From NCBI RefSeq assembly GCF_036226465.1, contig NZ_CP108476.1:1302001-1366000 (forward strand): a DNA stretch of 64,000 bases. Direction: 5' to 3'. Each line of letters starts with the position of its first letter. Position 1 is the first letter of the stretch. The notes under the pieces were generated by a model. It saw only the letters and a list, made by a program, of their open reading frames with translations. It was not told where the DNA came from and did no database searches. This DNA is from Kitasatospora sp. NBC_01250. Its GTDB lineage: Bacteria; Actinomycetota; Actinomycetes; Streptomycetales; Streptomycetaceae. Of the stretch, positions 33,990-42,311 are shown piece after piece. The position numbers and the translations under genes are program-made.

Positions 33990-34005
33990 ATTGGTCTAGA
34001 CCACT
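33990..34005. promoter_or_regulatory. dre: DasR operator upstream of nagB
   Basis: The perfect palindrome TGGTCTAGACCA (33992-34003) within a 16-bp match to the DasR-responsive element lies 30 bp before the nagB start. DasR, a GntR-family repressor, controls nag genes in streptomycetes and leaves the DNA when glucosamine-6-phosphate or related ligands accumulate. Confidence 0.93.
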
Positions 34006-34034
34006 ACATACACGCTTTCGGACGGTTGGTCAAG

Positions 34035-34817
34035 ATGGAGATTGTGATCGTTCCCGACGCTGCCGCCGGCGGCGAGTTGATCGCCACGGCGATCGCGGAG
34101 CTGCTCACCGGCAAGCCCGACGCGCTGGTCGGCGTGGCCACCGGGTCGACGCCGCTGCCGATCTACCAGGCGCTGGCCGCCAAGGTGCGGGCCGGGGCGC
34201 TGGACGTCTCGCGGGCCCGGATCTGCCAGCTCGACGAGTACGTCGGCCTGCCCCAGGGCCATCCGGAGTCCTACCGCTCGGTCGTCCTGCGTGAGGTGCT
34301 GGAGCCGCTGGGCATCGCCGAGAGCGCCTTCCTGGGCCCCGACGGCTCCGCCGACGACATCGCCGCCGCCGCCACGGCGTACGACCACGCGCTGGCCGAG
34401 GCGGGCGGCGTGGACCTGCAGCTGCTCGGGATCGGCACCGACGGGCACATCGGCTTCAACGAGCCGTGCTCCTCGCTGGCCTCGCGCACCCGGATCAAGA
34501 CGCTGACCGAGCAGACCCGGGTGGACAACGCCCGGTTCTTCGACAGCATCGACCAGGTGCCGCACCACGTGATCACCCAGGGCATCGGCACCATCCTGGA
34601 GGCCCGCCACCTGGTGCTGCTGGCCACCGGCGAGGCCAAGGCCGAGGCCGTCGCGCAGGCCGTCGAGGGTCCGCTCTCCGCGTTCGTGCCCGCCTCCGCC
34701 CTGCAGCTGCACCCGCACGCGACGGTCGTGGTGGACGAGGCGGCGGCCTCCCGGCTCAAGCTGGCGGACTACTTCCGCGCCACCTACGCCGCCAAGCCGG
34801 CCTGGCAGTCGCTCTGA
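34035..34817 (+). CDS. nagB: Glucosamine-6-phosphate deaminase
   Basis: A 260-aa NagB of usual length. It converts glucosamine-6-phosphate to fructose-6-phosphate and ammonia. Signatures: VGVATGSTPLPIYQAL (phosphate loop), ICQLDEYVGL with the catalytic Asp, LGIGTDGHIGFNEP with the catalytic His/Asp pair, and TRIKTLTEQTRVDNARFF. ATG at 34035 is used; an in-frame TTG lies 9 bp upstream. Chitin-derived amino sugar use in streptomycetes passes through this step, under DasR control through the dre at 33990. Confidence 0.96.
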   Translation: MEIVIVPDAAAGGELIATAIAELLTGKPDALVGVATGSTPLPIYQALAAKVRAGALDVSRARICQLDEYVGLPQGHPESYRSVVLREVLEPLGIAESAFLGPDGSADDIAAAATAYDHALAEAGGVDLQLLGIGTDGHIGFNEPCSSLASRTRIKTLTEQTRVDNARFFDSIDQVPHHVITQGIGTILEARHLVLLATGEAKAEAVAQAVEGPLSAFVPASALQLHPHATVVVDEAAASRLKLADYFRATYAAKPAWQSL

Positions 34818-34854
34818 CCCCTGCGCCGCAGCGGACCGCCTCGAACGCTCCCAC

Positions 34855-34916
34855 CGACCGCCGGTCCGGTGGCCCCATCCCGCCCGCTGCGGCGAGGGCC
34901 ACCGGGCCGGCGGTCG
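34855..34916 (+). terminator. Terminator after nagB
   Basis: A stem of 20 bp with one mismatch (34855-34874 and 34897-34916) around a 22-nt loop follows the nagB stop by 38 bp. I see no gene between it and the remnant at 35046. Confidence 0.7.
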
Positions 34917-35045
34917 GCGTTGTGGGTGCCTGGGGGGGTCTTCGGGACGTGCGGACGGCTCCTCGGGCCGCCGGTCCGGCTCCCCCAGGCCCGTCGGACC
35001 TCACGTTGTCCCACAGGCCACATCACGCAACACCCGTCACTTTCG

Positions 35046-35190
35046 TCAGCCTTTCGCGGCCCGCACCAGCGTCTCGCCGGCCCCGGTCCACTGGTAGAGC
35101 ACCGAGCGCCCGGCCCGCCGCCGGCCCACCAGGCCGGCGTCCAGCAGCACCCTCAGATGCCGCCCCACCGAGCCGAGCCCCTGGCCGAAC
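35046..35190 (-). pseudogene. ArsR-type regulator remnant (C-terminal half)
   Basis: Read on the minus strand, about 45 codons give GQGLGSVGRHLRVLLDAGLV, GRRRAGRSVLYQWTGAG and a stop at 35046. This is the recognition helix and wing of an ArsR-family HTH protein (compare the intact one at 48648: SQPAVSKHLRVLREAGLV). The N-terminal half is missing and the frame runs instead into unrelated sequence around 35190. It looks like the surviving end of a truncated regulator gene. Confidence 0.65.
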
Positions 35191-35297
35191 ACTGCTCCCC
35201 CGCCCCGGCGATGGCGCTGCTGGCAGCGGCCTCGCTGGCGGTGACGCTGGCCCTGGCTCCAGGGCTGCACGCGCCGGCCACCGCCACGGCGAGCTGA
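35190..35297 (+). pseudogene. Transporter C-terminal remnant
   Basis: About 35 codons read CSPAPAMALLAAASLAVTLA and end with an Ala/Thr-rich tail and stop at 35297. This resembles the last membrane helix of an MFS-type permease, without the rest of the gene. It abuts the ArsR remnant head to head, as expected if a divergent arsR-permease pair lost its shared middle by one deletion. The identification as a permease is tentative. Confidence 0.4.
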
Positions 35298-35373
35298 ATC
35301 GACCGACCGTCAGGCCCTCCCCCCCGGGAGCGGCCTGACGGTCGGCCCGACCTCATCGCGACAGCGGACGCGA

Positions 35374-36105
35374 TCAGACGCTCAGCACCTGGCCGGGCAG
35401 GATGACGTCCGGGTTGGCGCCGATGATCCGGGCGTTCTGCGCGTGCAGCTCGGCCACGCTGGTGCCGTGCGCGGCGGCGATCGCACTCAGCGTGTCGCCG
35501 CTCTTGACGGTGTAGGAGTCGGCGCCGCGCTGGACCGGGGCATGCTTCCGGACGTCCTTCTGGGCCTGCTTGGGCGCCTGCTTCGGCGCCTGCTGCTGGG
35601 TCGGCTTCGGCGCCTGCTCGGCCGGCGCGGCGGCGGCCGGGCCGGCCGGGGCCGGGGCGCTGTCGCCGGTGCCACGGGTGCTGCTGCCGGTGTCGACCTG
35701 CGCCGGGGCACCGCCCGCCGTCAGGCCCGCCTTGGCCGAGCAGACCGGCCAGGCACCCGGACCCTGGTCCGCCAGCACCTTCTCCGCCACCGCGATCTGC
35801 TGGCCCTGCGTGGCCTGCGCCGCGCTCGCCGCGTACTGCGTGCCGCCGTACGCCGCCCAGGTGCTCGGCGTGAACTGCAGGCCGCCCGAGAAGCCGTTGC
35901 CGGAGCTGATGTTCCAGTTGCCGGTGCTCTCGCACTGCGCGACCGCGTCCCAGGTCGAGGCCGACGCGGCCGAAGCCGTCGTCGCCGTGACGAGGCCCGC
36001 CACCGGCAGGACGGCGACCGCCCCGCCCAGGACGGCCAGCCGGACGCGGTTGCGCTTGGCGGCCTTGACAGCGGTGGTGACGGTGTTCTCGTTACGGAAA
36101 GTCAA
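35374..36105 (-). CDS. RpfA-like secreted lytic protein with LysM domain
   Basis: A 243-aa resuscitation-promoting-factor-like protein. A signal peptide lies around residues 15-47 ([20 protein letters not shown]). The Rpf transglycosylase-like domain follows ([54 protein letters not shown], with the catalytic Glu in CESTGNW). A Pro/Ala/Gln linker leads to one C-terminal LysM domain ([27 protein letters not shown]). TTG at 36105 is preferred because GGGAG lies 5 nt upstream; ATG at 36117 has none. It should cleave peptidoglycan during germination or outgrowth. Confidence 0.88.
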   Translation of the reverse strand: MTFRNENTVTTAVKAAKRNRVRLAVLGGAVAVLPVAGLVTATTASAASASTWDAVAQCESTGNWNISSGNGFSGGLQFTPSTWAAYGGTQYAASAAQATQGQQIAVAEKVLADQGPGAWPVCSAKAGLTAGGAPAQVDTGSSTRGTGDSAPAPAGPAAAAPAEQAPKPTQQQAPKQAPKQAQKDVRKHAPVQRGADSYTVKSGDTLSAIAAAHGTSVAELHAQNARIIGANPDVILPGQVLSV

Positions 36106-36120
36106 AGGATCTCCCATGTC

Positions 36121-36290
36121 GCAGGCCCCGGACCGGGCCGCACGGAACCACGCCCCCACAGACCACGTCACGGGAAGGGTTCCGGCGCCCTGACCCACCC
36201 CCCGCCTTCGGGGCTCGGTGGTGCCGGGTGGTGCTCGCTGCACCGAGAACGAAGCTAGGCAACCCGCGGTCCGCCCTCAACCGCTTGGCG
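36121..36290 (-). ncRNA. Candidate ydaO-type c-di-AMP riboswitch leader
   Basis: The leader of the Rpf-like gene is about 170 nt of conserved-looking, structured sequence. Read on the minus strand it has GGTTGAGGGCGGACC, GGGTTGCC, a stable hairpin with GAGCCCC-GAAG-GCGGGG, then GGGTCAGGGCGCCGGAACCC and CCGTGACG, elements that resemble the ydaO motif. Streptomycete rpfA genes are known to carry this riboswitch. I could not fold it, so the call rests on position and motif resemblance. Confidence 0.5.
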
Positions 36291-36680
36291 AATCCCCAGG
36301 CCAGCACCCATTACCCGAGGTAACCTGCGGCTCAAATCAGCCCTAAAGCATCGAAAAGCAGCCAAAACACCCCCATCACCCCCGCCTCTCCGTGACGCAC
36401 GCCACCCGCCGGACCTCGCACGGGATCAGCACCACGCAATCAGAGCGCTACCCTCCGTCAGAAATCGGCCCCGTCGTGGCCCCCGCCACACCCGGCGGCG
36501 ACCGGCCCACGCCCCCTGCCGCCGTCCGGGCTAACCGCGTCCGTTCCCCCGCGCTGCGCCGGCCACCCGGCCGCCCGCCGGGCCCAGCATGGTCCCCGAC
36601 CCGCCGACCGTCCGTGACCGTCCGCGAGCAGCACGCGGGACGGGGGCATCCGGTCGGCCGACCAACCACCTGGAGGACGG
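36291..36680. promoter_or_regulatory. Divergent upstream region, Rpf-like gene / ctaD
   Basis: This 390-bp stretch between the candidate riboswitch and ctaD should hold both promoters. The 36300-36370 part is unusually AT-rich for the window (CTCAAATCAG, TAAAGCATCGAAAAGCAGCC), fitting the Rpf-gene promoter. I see no clear operator or further gene. Confidence 0.35.
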
Positions 36681-38411
36681 ATGACCGTCGTGGAGCAGCC
36701 GGAGCGGCCGGCGCCGGAACTCGCCCCCGGCACGGTGACCCGGGTACGGCGCGGCAGCACCGTGCTGGGCTGGCTGACCACCACCGACCACAAGCTGATC
36801 GGCACCCTCTACCTGGCCACCTCCTTCGGCTTCTTCCTGGTCGGCGGGGTGCTCGCGATGGTGATGCGCGCCGAACTGGCCAGACCCGGCATGCAGGTGG
36901 TCACCGACGCGCAGTACAACCAGCTGTTCACCATGCACGGCACGATCATGCTGCTGCTCTTCGCGACCCCGACCTTCACCGGCTTCGCGAACTGGATCAT
37001 GCCCCTGCAGATCGGCTCGCCCGACGTCGCCTTCCCCCGGCTGAACGCCTTCACCTACTGGGTGTTCCTGTTCGGCGGCCTGATCGTGCTGAGCGGCTTC
37101 TTCACCGCGGACGGCGCCGCCGCCTTCGGCTGGTTCGCCTACGCCCCGCTGAACGACGCCGTCCACTCGCCCGGGACCGGCGGGGACCTGTGGGCGGCCG
37201 GGCTGGCGGTGGCGGGCCTGAGCACCATCCTCGGCGCGGTCAACTTCGTCACCACGATCGCCTGCCTGCGCGCACCGGGGATGACGCTCTTCCGGATGCC
37301 CATCTTCACCTGGAACGTGCTCTTCACCTCGATCCTGGCGCTCTTCGCCTTCCCCGTGCTGACCGCCGCGCTGCTGGTGCTGCTGGCCGACCGCCGGCTC
37401 GGCGCGCACGCCTTCGACGCGGACAGCGGCGGCGCGCTGCTCTGGCAGCACCTGTTCTGGTTCTTCGGACACCCGGAGGTCTACATCGTCGCGCTGCCGT
37501 TCTTCGGGATCGTCAGCGAGATCCTGCCGGTCTTCAGCCGGAAGCCGATCTTCGGCTACCTCGGGCTGGTCGGGGCGACCATCGCGATCACCGGGCTGTC
37601 GGCGGTGGTCTGGGCCCACCACATGTTCGCCACCGGGCAGGTGCTGCTGCCGTTCTTCTCGCTCACCTCGTTCCTGATCGCGGTGCCGACCGGGGTGAAG
37701 TTCTTCAACTGGATCGGCACCATGTGGGGCGGCTCGCTCTCCTTCGAGACGCCGATGCTGTGGGCCATCGGCTTCCTGGTCACCTTCCTGTTCGGCGGCC
37801 TGTCCGGGGTGCTGCTGGCGGCGCCGCCGATCGACTTCCACGTCACCGACTCCTACTTCGTGGTGGCCCACATGCACTACGTGCTCTTCGGCACGGTGGT
37901 GTTCGCGACCTTCGGCGGCTTCTACTTCTGGTGGCCGAAGTTCACCGGCCGCCGGCTGGACGAGCGGCTGGGCCGGGTCCACTTCGTCCTGCTCTTCGTC
38001 GGCTTCCACCTGACCTTCCTGGTGCAGCACTGGCTGGGTGCCGAGGGCATGCCGCGCCGGTACGCCGACTACCTGCCCTCGGACGGCTTCACCACCCTCA
38101 ACACCATCTCCAGCGCCGGCGCGTTCCTGCTCGGCGTGTCCACGCTGCCGTTCCTCTACAACGTCTGGCACACCACCAGGTACGCCCGCCCGGTGGGTGT
38201 CGACGACCCGTGGGGGTGGGGCCGGTCGCTGGAGTGGGCCACCTCCTGCCCGCCGCCGCGGCACAACTTCCGTGCGCTGCCCAGGATCCGCTCCGACAGC
38301 CCCGCCTTCGACATCAACCACCCGCGCAGCGAGGCCGAGGACACCGACCTGCTCTCCAGGGACCCGGCGCCCACCACCCCGGGTGCGGCCGGATCGGCGG
38401 GTGGGCGATGA
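36681..38411 (+). CDS. ctaD: Cytochrome c oxidase subunit I
   Basis: A 576-aa heme-copper oxidase catalytic subunit with 12 membrane helices. Heme and copper ligands are readable: His in [10 protein letters not shown] (heme a), [13 protein letters not shown] with the Cu-linked His and Tyr, WAHHMFATG (CuB His pair), and HMHYVLFG (heme a3 and heme a). K-channel features sit in [30 protein letters not shown] precedes the ATG. Only ctaF follows; subunits II and III and the qcr genes are not nearby, so this is probably a secondary copy. Confidence 0.95.
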   Translation: MTVVEQPERPAPELAPGTVTRVRRGSTVLGWLTTTDHKLIGTLYLATSFGFFLVGGVLAMVMRAELARPGMQVVTDAQYNQLFTMHGTIMLLLFATPTFTGFANWIMPLQIGSPDVAFPRLNAFTYWVFLFGGLIVLSGFFTADGAAAFGWFAYAPLNDAVHSPGTGGDLWAAGLAVAGLSTILGAVNFVTTIACLRAPGMTLFRMPIFTWNVLFTSILALFAFPVLTAALLVLLADRRLGAHAFDADSGGALLWQHLFWFFGHPEVYIVALPFFGIVSEILPVFSRKPIFGYLGLVGATIAITGLSAVVWAHHMFATGQVLLPFFSLTSFLIAVPTGVKFFNWIGTMWGGSLSFETPMLWAIGFLVTFLFGGLSGVLLAAPPIDFHVTDSYFVVAHMHYVLFGTVVFATFGGFYFWWPKFTGRRLDERLGRVHFVLLFVGFHLTFLVQHWLGAEGMPRRYADYLPSDGFTTLNTISSAGAFLLGVSTLPFLYNVWHTTRYARPVGVDDPWGWGRSLEWATSCPPPRHNFRALPRIRSDSPAFDINHPRSEAEDTDLLSRDPAPTTPGAAGSAGGR

Positions 38412-38797
38412 GGTTCGAGGCCTTCCTCTTCGCCGGTGTCGCGCTCTTCTTCGCCGTGATGGGCGGCATCTACGACTGGTTCGCCAAGGAGCCGGCGGGC
38501 AAGGCCGCGCTCGCCTTCGCCTTCCTGATGTCCGCGCTGATCTCGGCCTTCTTCTTCATCCAGTACCGCCGCCGGGGCCCGCGCGCACAGGACCGCCGCG
38601 AGGTTGCGGTGGCGGAGACCGCCGGGCCGCTGGACTTCTTCGCGCCGCACAGCTGGTACCCGCCCCTGACGGCCGCCGGGGCCGCGGTGATCGCGCTCGG
38701 CATGGCCTTCGGCGTCTGGCTGATGCTGATCGGCGCCGGGATCACGGCCGCTGGCGTCGCCGGCTTCGTCTTCCAGTACGGCAACCGCGGCGAGTGA
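38408..38797 (+). CDS. ctaF: Cytochrome c oxidase subunit IV (actinobacterial)
   Basis: A 129-aa small membrane subunit of the actinobacterial aa3 oxidase. Helices: [40 protein letters not shown], then after a loop two more near the C terminus ([20 protein letters not shown] and [13 protein letters not shown]). The signature [14 protein letters not shown] lies between the pairs. Its ATG overlaps the ctaD stop (ATGA), so the two subunits are made in step. Confidence 0.92.
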   Translation: MRFEAFLFAGVALFFAVMGGIYDWFAKEPAGKAALAFAFLMSALISAFFFIQYRRRGPRAQDRREVAVAETAGPLDFFAPHSWYPPLTAAGAAVIALGMAFGVWLMLIGAGITAAGVAGFVFQYGNRGE

Positions 38798-38810
38798 CGT
38801 CGACGCCGGC

Positions 38811-39335
38811 TCAGCCGGGCGCCGACGCCACGACGACGGCCAGCGCGGCCGCGTGCAGCGAGACCGCGCCGATCCGGTCCGGCTCCCGGCTCAGTTCGAG
38901 CGTGCCCGGGCCGGCGAAGGCGGCAGTGTCCAGCCGGAAGCTCTCCGGGGCGCCGAGCTCCATGGACCGCAGCCACCACGGCCCCGCCGGATCCTCGGCA
39001 GGGCGGGGCGGCAGCGCGAAGTGCAGCAGGGCCGAGGCATCGTGCGGCTGCCCGTAGCGCAGGTACGGGGCGCTGTACCGGGCCAGTCGCAGCTCCACCG
39101 GCGGGAGTTGCCCACCGGACCAGGGACGGGCCGCCGGGGCGGGCTGCGGCGAGGGACAACCGAGGCTGGCGGCCCAGGCTTTGGTCTGCGGGTAGACGTC
39201 CGAACAGCCCCGCTCCACCGCCTGGGCGAACCACGCGGCGCCGACCGGCCCGCTGCGCCGGGCCCAGACCTCGACCAGTTCGCGGAAGGCCGCCTCGCGC
39301 CGCGCCGCCGCACGACGGGCGCCCGCGCTGAGCAC
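38811..39335 (-). CDS. Hypothetical protein
   Basis: A 174-aa protein that I do not recognise. It opens with a basic, Ala-rich helix (GARRAAARREAAFRELVEVW), has two Cys (RGCSDVYPQT and SLGCPSPQPA), a Pro-rich middle, and a C-terminal beta-like part (PWWLRSMELGAPESFRLDTA). No signal peptide or membrane helix is evident. GTG at 39335 has GGAG 6 nt upstream. It converges on ctaF with 13 bp between stops. Confidence 0.6.
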   Translation of the reverse strand: MLSAGARRAAARREAAFRELVEVWARRSGPVGAAWFAQAVERGCSDVYPQTKAWAASLGCPSPQPAPAARPWSGGQLPPVELRLARYSAPYLRYGQPHDASALLHFALPPRPAEDPAGPWWLRSMELGAPESFRLDTAAFAGPGTLELSREPDRIGAVSLHAAALAVVVASAPG

Positions 39336-39471
39336 GGCCTCTCCGGCACCCGCGAAGACCTCGCAGAGCGCCGTGACCGGCGGTGACGAACACTACCCGG
39401 GCACGGCCGGACGGGACGGGCGCCCGGTGGGCCGACCCGTCCGGCGGCTTCCGCCGTGGTCTGATGGCCGG

Positions 39472-39900
39472 ATGGACTGCCTCTTCTGTGCCTTCCTGGC
39501 GGACCCGGAGCCACCGATCCACACGGTCCTGCGGGACGAGGTGGCCCTGGCGTTCCTGGACCACCGGCCGCTCTTTCCCGGCCACCTGCTGGTGGTGCCC
39601 GTCGCCCACGTCCCGACGCTGACCGAGCTGCCCGCCGAACTGGTCGGCCCGTTCTTCGACCGGGTGCGGCGTCTGACCGGGGCCACCGAGCGGGCGATGG
39701 CGGCCAGGGGCTCGTTCGTCGCGATGAACAACCGGGTGAGCCAGTCCGTGCCGCACCTGCATGTGCACGTGGTGCCGCGCAATCCGAAGGACGGGCTGCG
39801 CGGCTTCTTCTGGCCCCGGCGCCGGTACGCGGACGAGGCCGAGGCGAGCCGGACCGCCGACCTGCTGCGGGCGGCACTTGCTGCTGATCCGATCGGGTGA
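39472..39900 (+). CDS. HIT family hydrolase
   Basis: A 142-aa histidine-triad protein. CLFCAF at the N terminus is the zinc-binding type of Cys pair, and the catalytic triad HLHVHVVPR is at about 97-105, with HPLFPGHLLVVP-like strands (FPGHLLVVPVAHVPT) before it. HIT enzymes hydrolyse nucleotide phosphoramidates or dinucleoside polyphosphates. ATG at 39472 lacks a clear ribosome-binding site and may be read from a leaderless mRNA. Length is usual. Confidence 0.92.
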   Translation: MDCLFCAFLADPEPPIHTVLRDEVALAFLDHRPLFPGHLLVVPVAHVPTLTELPAELVGPFFDRVRRLTGATERAMAARGSFVAMNNRVSQSVPHLHVHVVPRNPKDGLRGFFWPRRRYADEAEASRTADLLRAALAADPIG

Positions 39901-39950
39901 ACTGACGCCCTCCCAGGAATACGGCGACCGCGCCGGGCACTGTGATCGGC

Positions 39951-40634
39951 ATGGCTACTCTTGGACTGATCGGCAGCGGACACATCGGCGGCTCCCTGGC
40001 CCGGCTCGCGGTGAACGCCGGCCTCGACGTGGTGCTCAGCAACTCGCGCGGCCCCGAGACCCTCGCAGACCTGGTGGCGGAGCTGGGCCCGCGAGCTCGC
40101 GCCGCCACCCCGGCCGAGGCTGCGGAGGCCGGCGACTGGGTGGTGGTGACCATCCCGCTGAAGAACGCCTTCGAGCTCGACGCCGCCCCGCTGGCCGGCC
40201 GTCTGGTGCTCGACACCGGCAACTACTACCCCGACCGCGACGGCCACTTCGCCGAGCTCGACTCCGGCGAATTCACCAGCAGCGAGCTGGTCCAGCGCCA
40301 CCTGGCCGGCGCCACGGTCGTCAAGGTGTTCAACAACATCTACTTCGGCCACCTGCTGAGCCTGGCCCGCCCCAGCGGCGCCCCCGACCGCTCCGCACTC
40401 CCGATCGCGGGGGACGACGCCGCGGCCAAGCAGCGGGTCACCGAGCTGCTCGACACCCTCGGCTACCTCGCGGTGGACGCCGGAACGCTCGGCGACAGCT
40501 GGCGCTTCCAGCCCGGCACCCCCGCCTACGGCCTGCCGTACCTGAAGGACCAGCAGGCCCGTCTCGACCAGGACCCGGGTCGCCCCGCCGGCCCCTCCGC
40601 CATCCAGGAGGCCCTCGACGCCGCCACCCGCTGA
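39951..40634 (+). CDS. F420-type NADP-binding reductase family protein
   Basis: A 227-aa protein of the F420H2:NADP+ oxidoreductase-like family. The N-terminal Rossmann motif GLIGSGHIGGSLARLA binds NADP; SNSRGPETL follows beta-2, and VVVTIPLKNAFEL, LVLDTGNYYPDRDG and VKVFNNIYFGHLL mark the family. It would pass hydride between F420 or another acceptor and NADP(H). ATG at 39951 is chosen; an in-frame GTG is 9 bp upstream. It is 50 bp after the HIT gene. Confidence 0.85.
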   Translation: MATLGLIGSGHIGGSLARLAVNAGLDVVLSNSRGPETLADLVAELGPRARAATPAEAAEAGDWVVVTIPLKNAFELDAAPLAGRLVLDTGNYYPDRDGHFAELDSGEFTSSELVQRHLAGATVVKVFNNIYFGHLLSLARPSGAPDRSALPIAGDDAAAKQRVTELLDTLGYLAVDAGTLGDSWRFQPGTPAYGLPYLKDQQARLDQDPGRPAGPSAIQEALDAATR

Positions 40635-40656
40635 CCGCCCTCAGACACCCCGCCGG

Positions 40657-40698
40657 CCGGTAGGCCGGGCACGGCCTCACGGCTGCCCGGCCCACCGG
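40657..40698. terminator. Bidirectional terminator
   Basis: A 15-bp stem with one mismatch (40657-40671 and 40684-40698) around a 12-nt loop, between the convergent reductase and DJ-1 genes. The right arm continues into three tandem copies of the 8-mer GCCCACCG. Confidence 0.7.
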
Positions 40699-40750
40699 CC
40701 CACCGGCCCACCGGCCGGCCTGCCCCTGTCCTCAGCCCTCTGCCCCGGCC

Positions 40751-41422
40751 TCAGCGGCGCTCCTTGGCGAACTCGGTGACCAGCGCGTCGTTGAAGAGCG
40801 GCAGGTCGTCCGGCTTGCGGCTGGTGATCAGGGTGTTCGGGCCCGCGGTGCAGAGCCGCACCTCCTCGTCCACCCAGTGGGCACCGGCGTTCACCAGGTC
40901 GGTGCGCAGACTGGGCCAGGAGGTCAGCGTCCGCCCCCGCACGACGTCGGCCTCGATCAGCAGCCAGGGCGCGTGGCAGATCGCCGCGACCGGCTTGCCC
41001 GCCGTGAAGAAGGCCCGGACCAGCGACACCGCGGCGGGCTCGACCCGCAGCAGATCGGGGTTGGCCACCCCGCCCGGCAGCACCAGCGCGGCACAGCCGG
41101 CGTCACCGTCCGCCACCTCGCCGCCCTCGCCGTGCTCACCTTCGCCGGGCCGGTCACCCCCCGACCCGTCGTCGCCCTCTCCCGCACCGTCTCCCCCGTC
41201 GCCCCCGTCGCCCCCGTCACGCGCGGCCACCACCGCGTCGACGCCGAAGGTGTCCGCGCGCTCCAGGTGCCGGTAGGCCTGGATCCGGCCGGGCCGGGTG
41301 GAGAACAGCCGCGGTGTCCCGCCGGCCTCCAGGACCGCCTGCCACGGCTCGGTGAGTTCGACCTGTTCCACGCCCTCGGGAGCGGTCAGGAATGCGATGG
41401 TGAGCCCCTGCAGAGTGATCAC
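40751..41422 (-). CDS. DJ-1/PfpI family protein with acidic insertion
   Basis: A 223-aa protein of the class I glutamine-amidotransferase-like superfamily. The nucleophile elbow AICHAPWLL carries the reactive Cys, and [32 protein letters not shown] and [14 protein letters not shown] match the YhbO/PfpI pattern. Members act as general stress proteins, deglycases or chaperones. A Gly/Asp/Glu-rich segment of about 45 residues (from [11 protein letters not shown] to EVADGDAG) is inserted before the PGG strand. GTG at 41422 is the start. Confidence 0.88.
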   Translation of the reverse strand: MITLQGLTIAFLTAPEGVEQVELTEPWQAVLEAGGTPRLFSTRPGRIQAYRHLERADTFGVDAVVAARDGGDGGDGGDGAGEGDDGSGGDRPGEGEHGEGGEVADGDAGCAALVLPGGVANPDLLRVEPAAVSLVRAFFTAGKPVAAICHAPWLLIEADVVRGRTLTSWPSLRTDLVNAGAHWVDEEVRLCTAGPNTLITSRKPDDLPLFNDALVTEFAKERR

Positions 41423-41663
41423 GTGCTCCAGCCTCCTCGGCCACCCCGTCGGCCCCCGCCGGTCAGCGCCCCGCGTGCCATCCTCCCCCGGCGCCGCTCC
41501 CGGGGCGCTCCGGGGGCGAAGTCCCGCTCACCCGAACGGCCGCGCTCGGTCCGGCGCCCGACGGGGGATGCCTGCTGCACACCCCCGGTCCCGCACCCCG
41601 GCCCACCGCCCGCCGGACCACCCTGACCGGAACCAGTCACCTTCGCTGTCAAAGGAGTTGTCC

Positions 41664-42179
41664 ATGAAGAGCGCCGAGCTGCTGGCCGATGCCCTCGACC
41701 GGGTCAAGGAGGCCGTTCACGAGGCCGTCCGGGGCCTGGGCCCGAAGCAGCTGTCGGCCAGGCTGGACGAGGAGGCGAACAGCGTGGCCTGGCTGATCTG
41801 GCACCTGACCCGGGTGCAGGACGACCACCTGGCCGACCTCACCGGCGCCGAGCAGGTCTGGACCGCCGACGGCTGGGCCGCCAAGTTCGACCTGCCCTTC
41901 CCCCAGGAGGAGACCGGCTACGGTCACGACGCGACCCAGGTGGCCGACGTCCAGGTCGCCTCCCGCTCGCTGCTGACCGGCTACTACGACGCCGTGCACC
42001 GGCAGACCCTGCGCTTTCTGCGCACCGTGACCGCCGAGGACCTGGACCAGGTGGTGGACGAGGCCTGGGAGCCGCCCGTGACGCTCGGCGTGCGGCTGGT
42101 CAGTGTGATCACGGAGGACCTCCAGCACGCGGGCCAGGCCGCCTTCATCCGCGGCGTCCTGCAGCGCCGCGGCCACTGA
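41664..42179 (+). CDS. DinB family protein
   Basis: A 171-aa four-helix-bundle protein of the DinB/YfiT superfamily. Candidate metal ligands are His in WLIWHLTRVQDDH (two His) and EDLQHAGQAAF, matching the three-His site of the family. Some members are thiol transferases using mycothiol or bacillithiol, which would fit an actinobacterium. AAAGGAG precedes the ATG. It lies alone between DJ-1 and the amino acid permease. Confidence 0.88.
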   Translation: MKSAELLADALDRVKEAVHEAVRGLGPKQLSARLDEEANSVAWLIWHLTRVQDDHLADLTGAEQVWTADGWAAKFDLPFPQEETGYGHDATQVADVQVASRSLLTGYYDAVHRQTLRFLRTVTAEDLDQVVDEAWEPPVTLGVRLVSVITEDLQHAGQAAFIRGVLQRRGH

Positions 42180-42230
42180 CGACGCCGGATCCGGGGAGGC
42201 CGCGGCCCGCAGTCGCAGCCTCCCCAGGCC

Positions 42231-42262
42231 TTGACTCATCAAGTTAGGAAACTTAACTTATG
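42231..42262 (+). promoter_or_regulatory. Promoter with overlapping palindrome, APC permease gene
   Basis: TTGACT (42231-42236) and TAACTT (42254-42259) are spaced 17 bp. The spacer and -10 overlap an imperfect AT-rich palindrome GTTAGGAAACTTAAC (42243-42257). The island is strikingly AT-rich for the window and has the look of a MarR- or LacI-type operator. The permease GTG starts about 50 bp downstream. Confidence 0.5.
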
Positions 42263-42311
42263 GGCACCCCACGCGCGCGCTCACCCTCCCCAGAGCCACC
42301 GGAGCCCCCTT

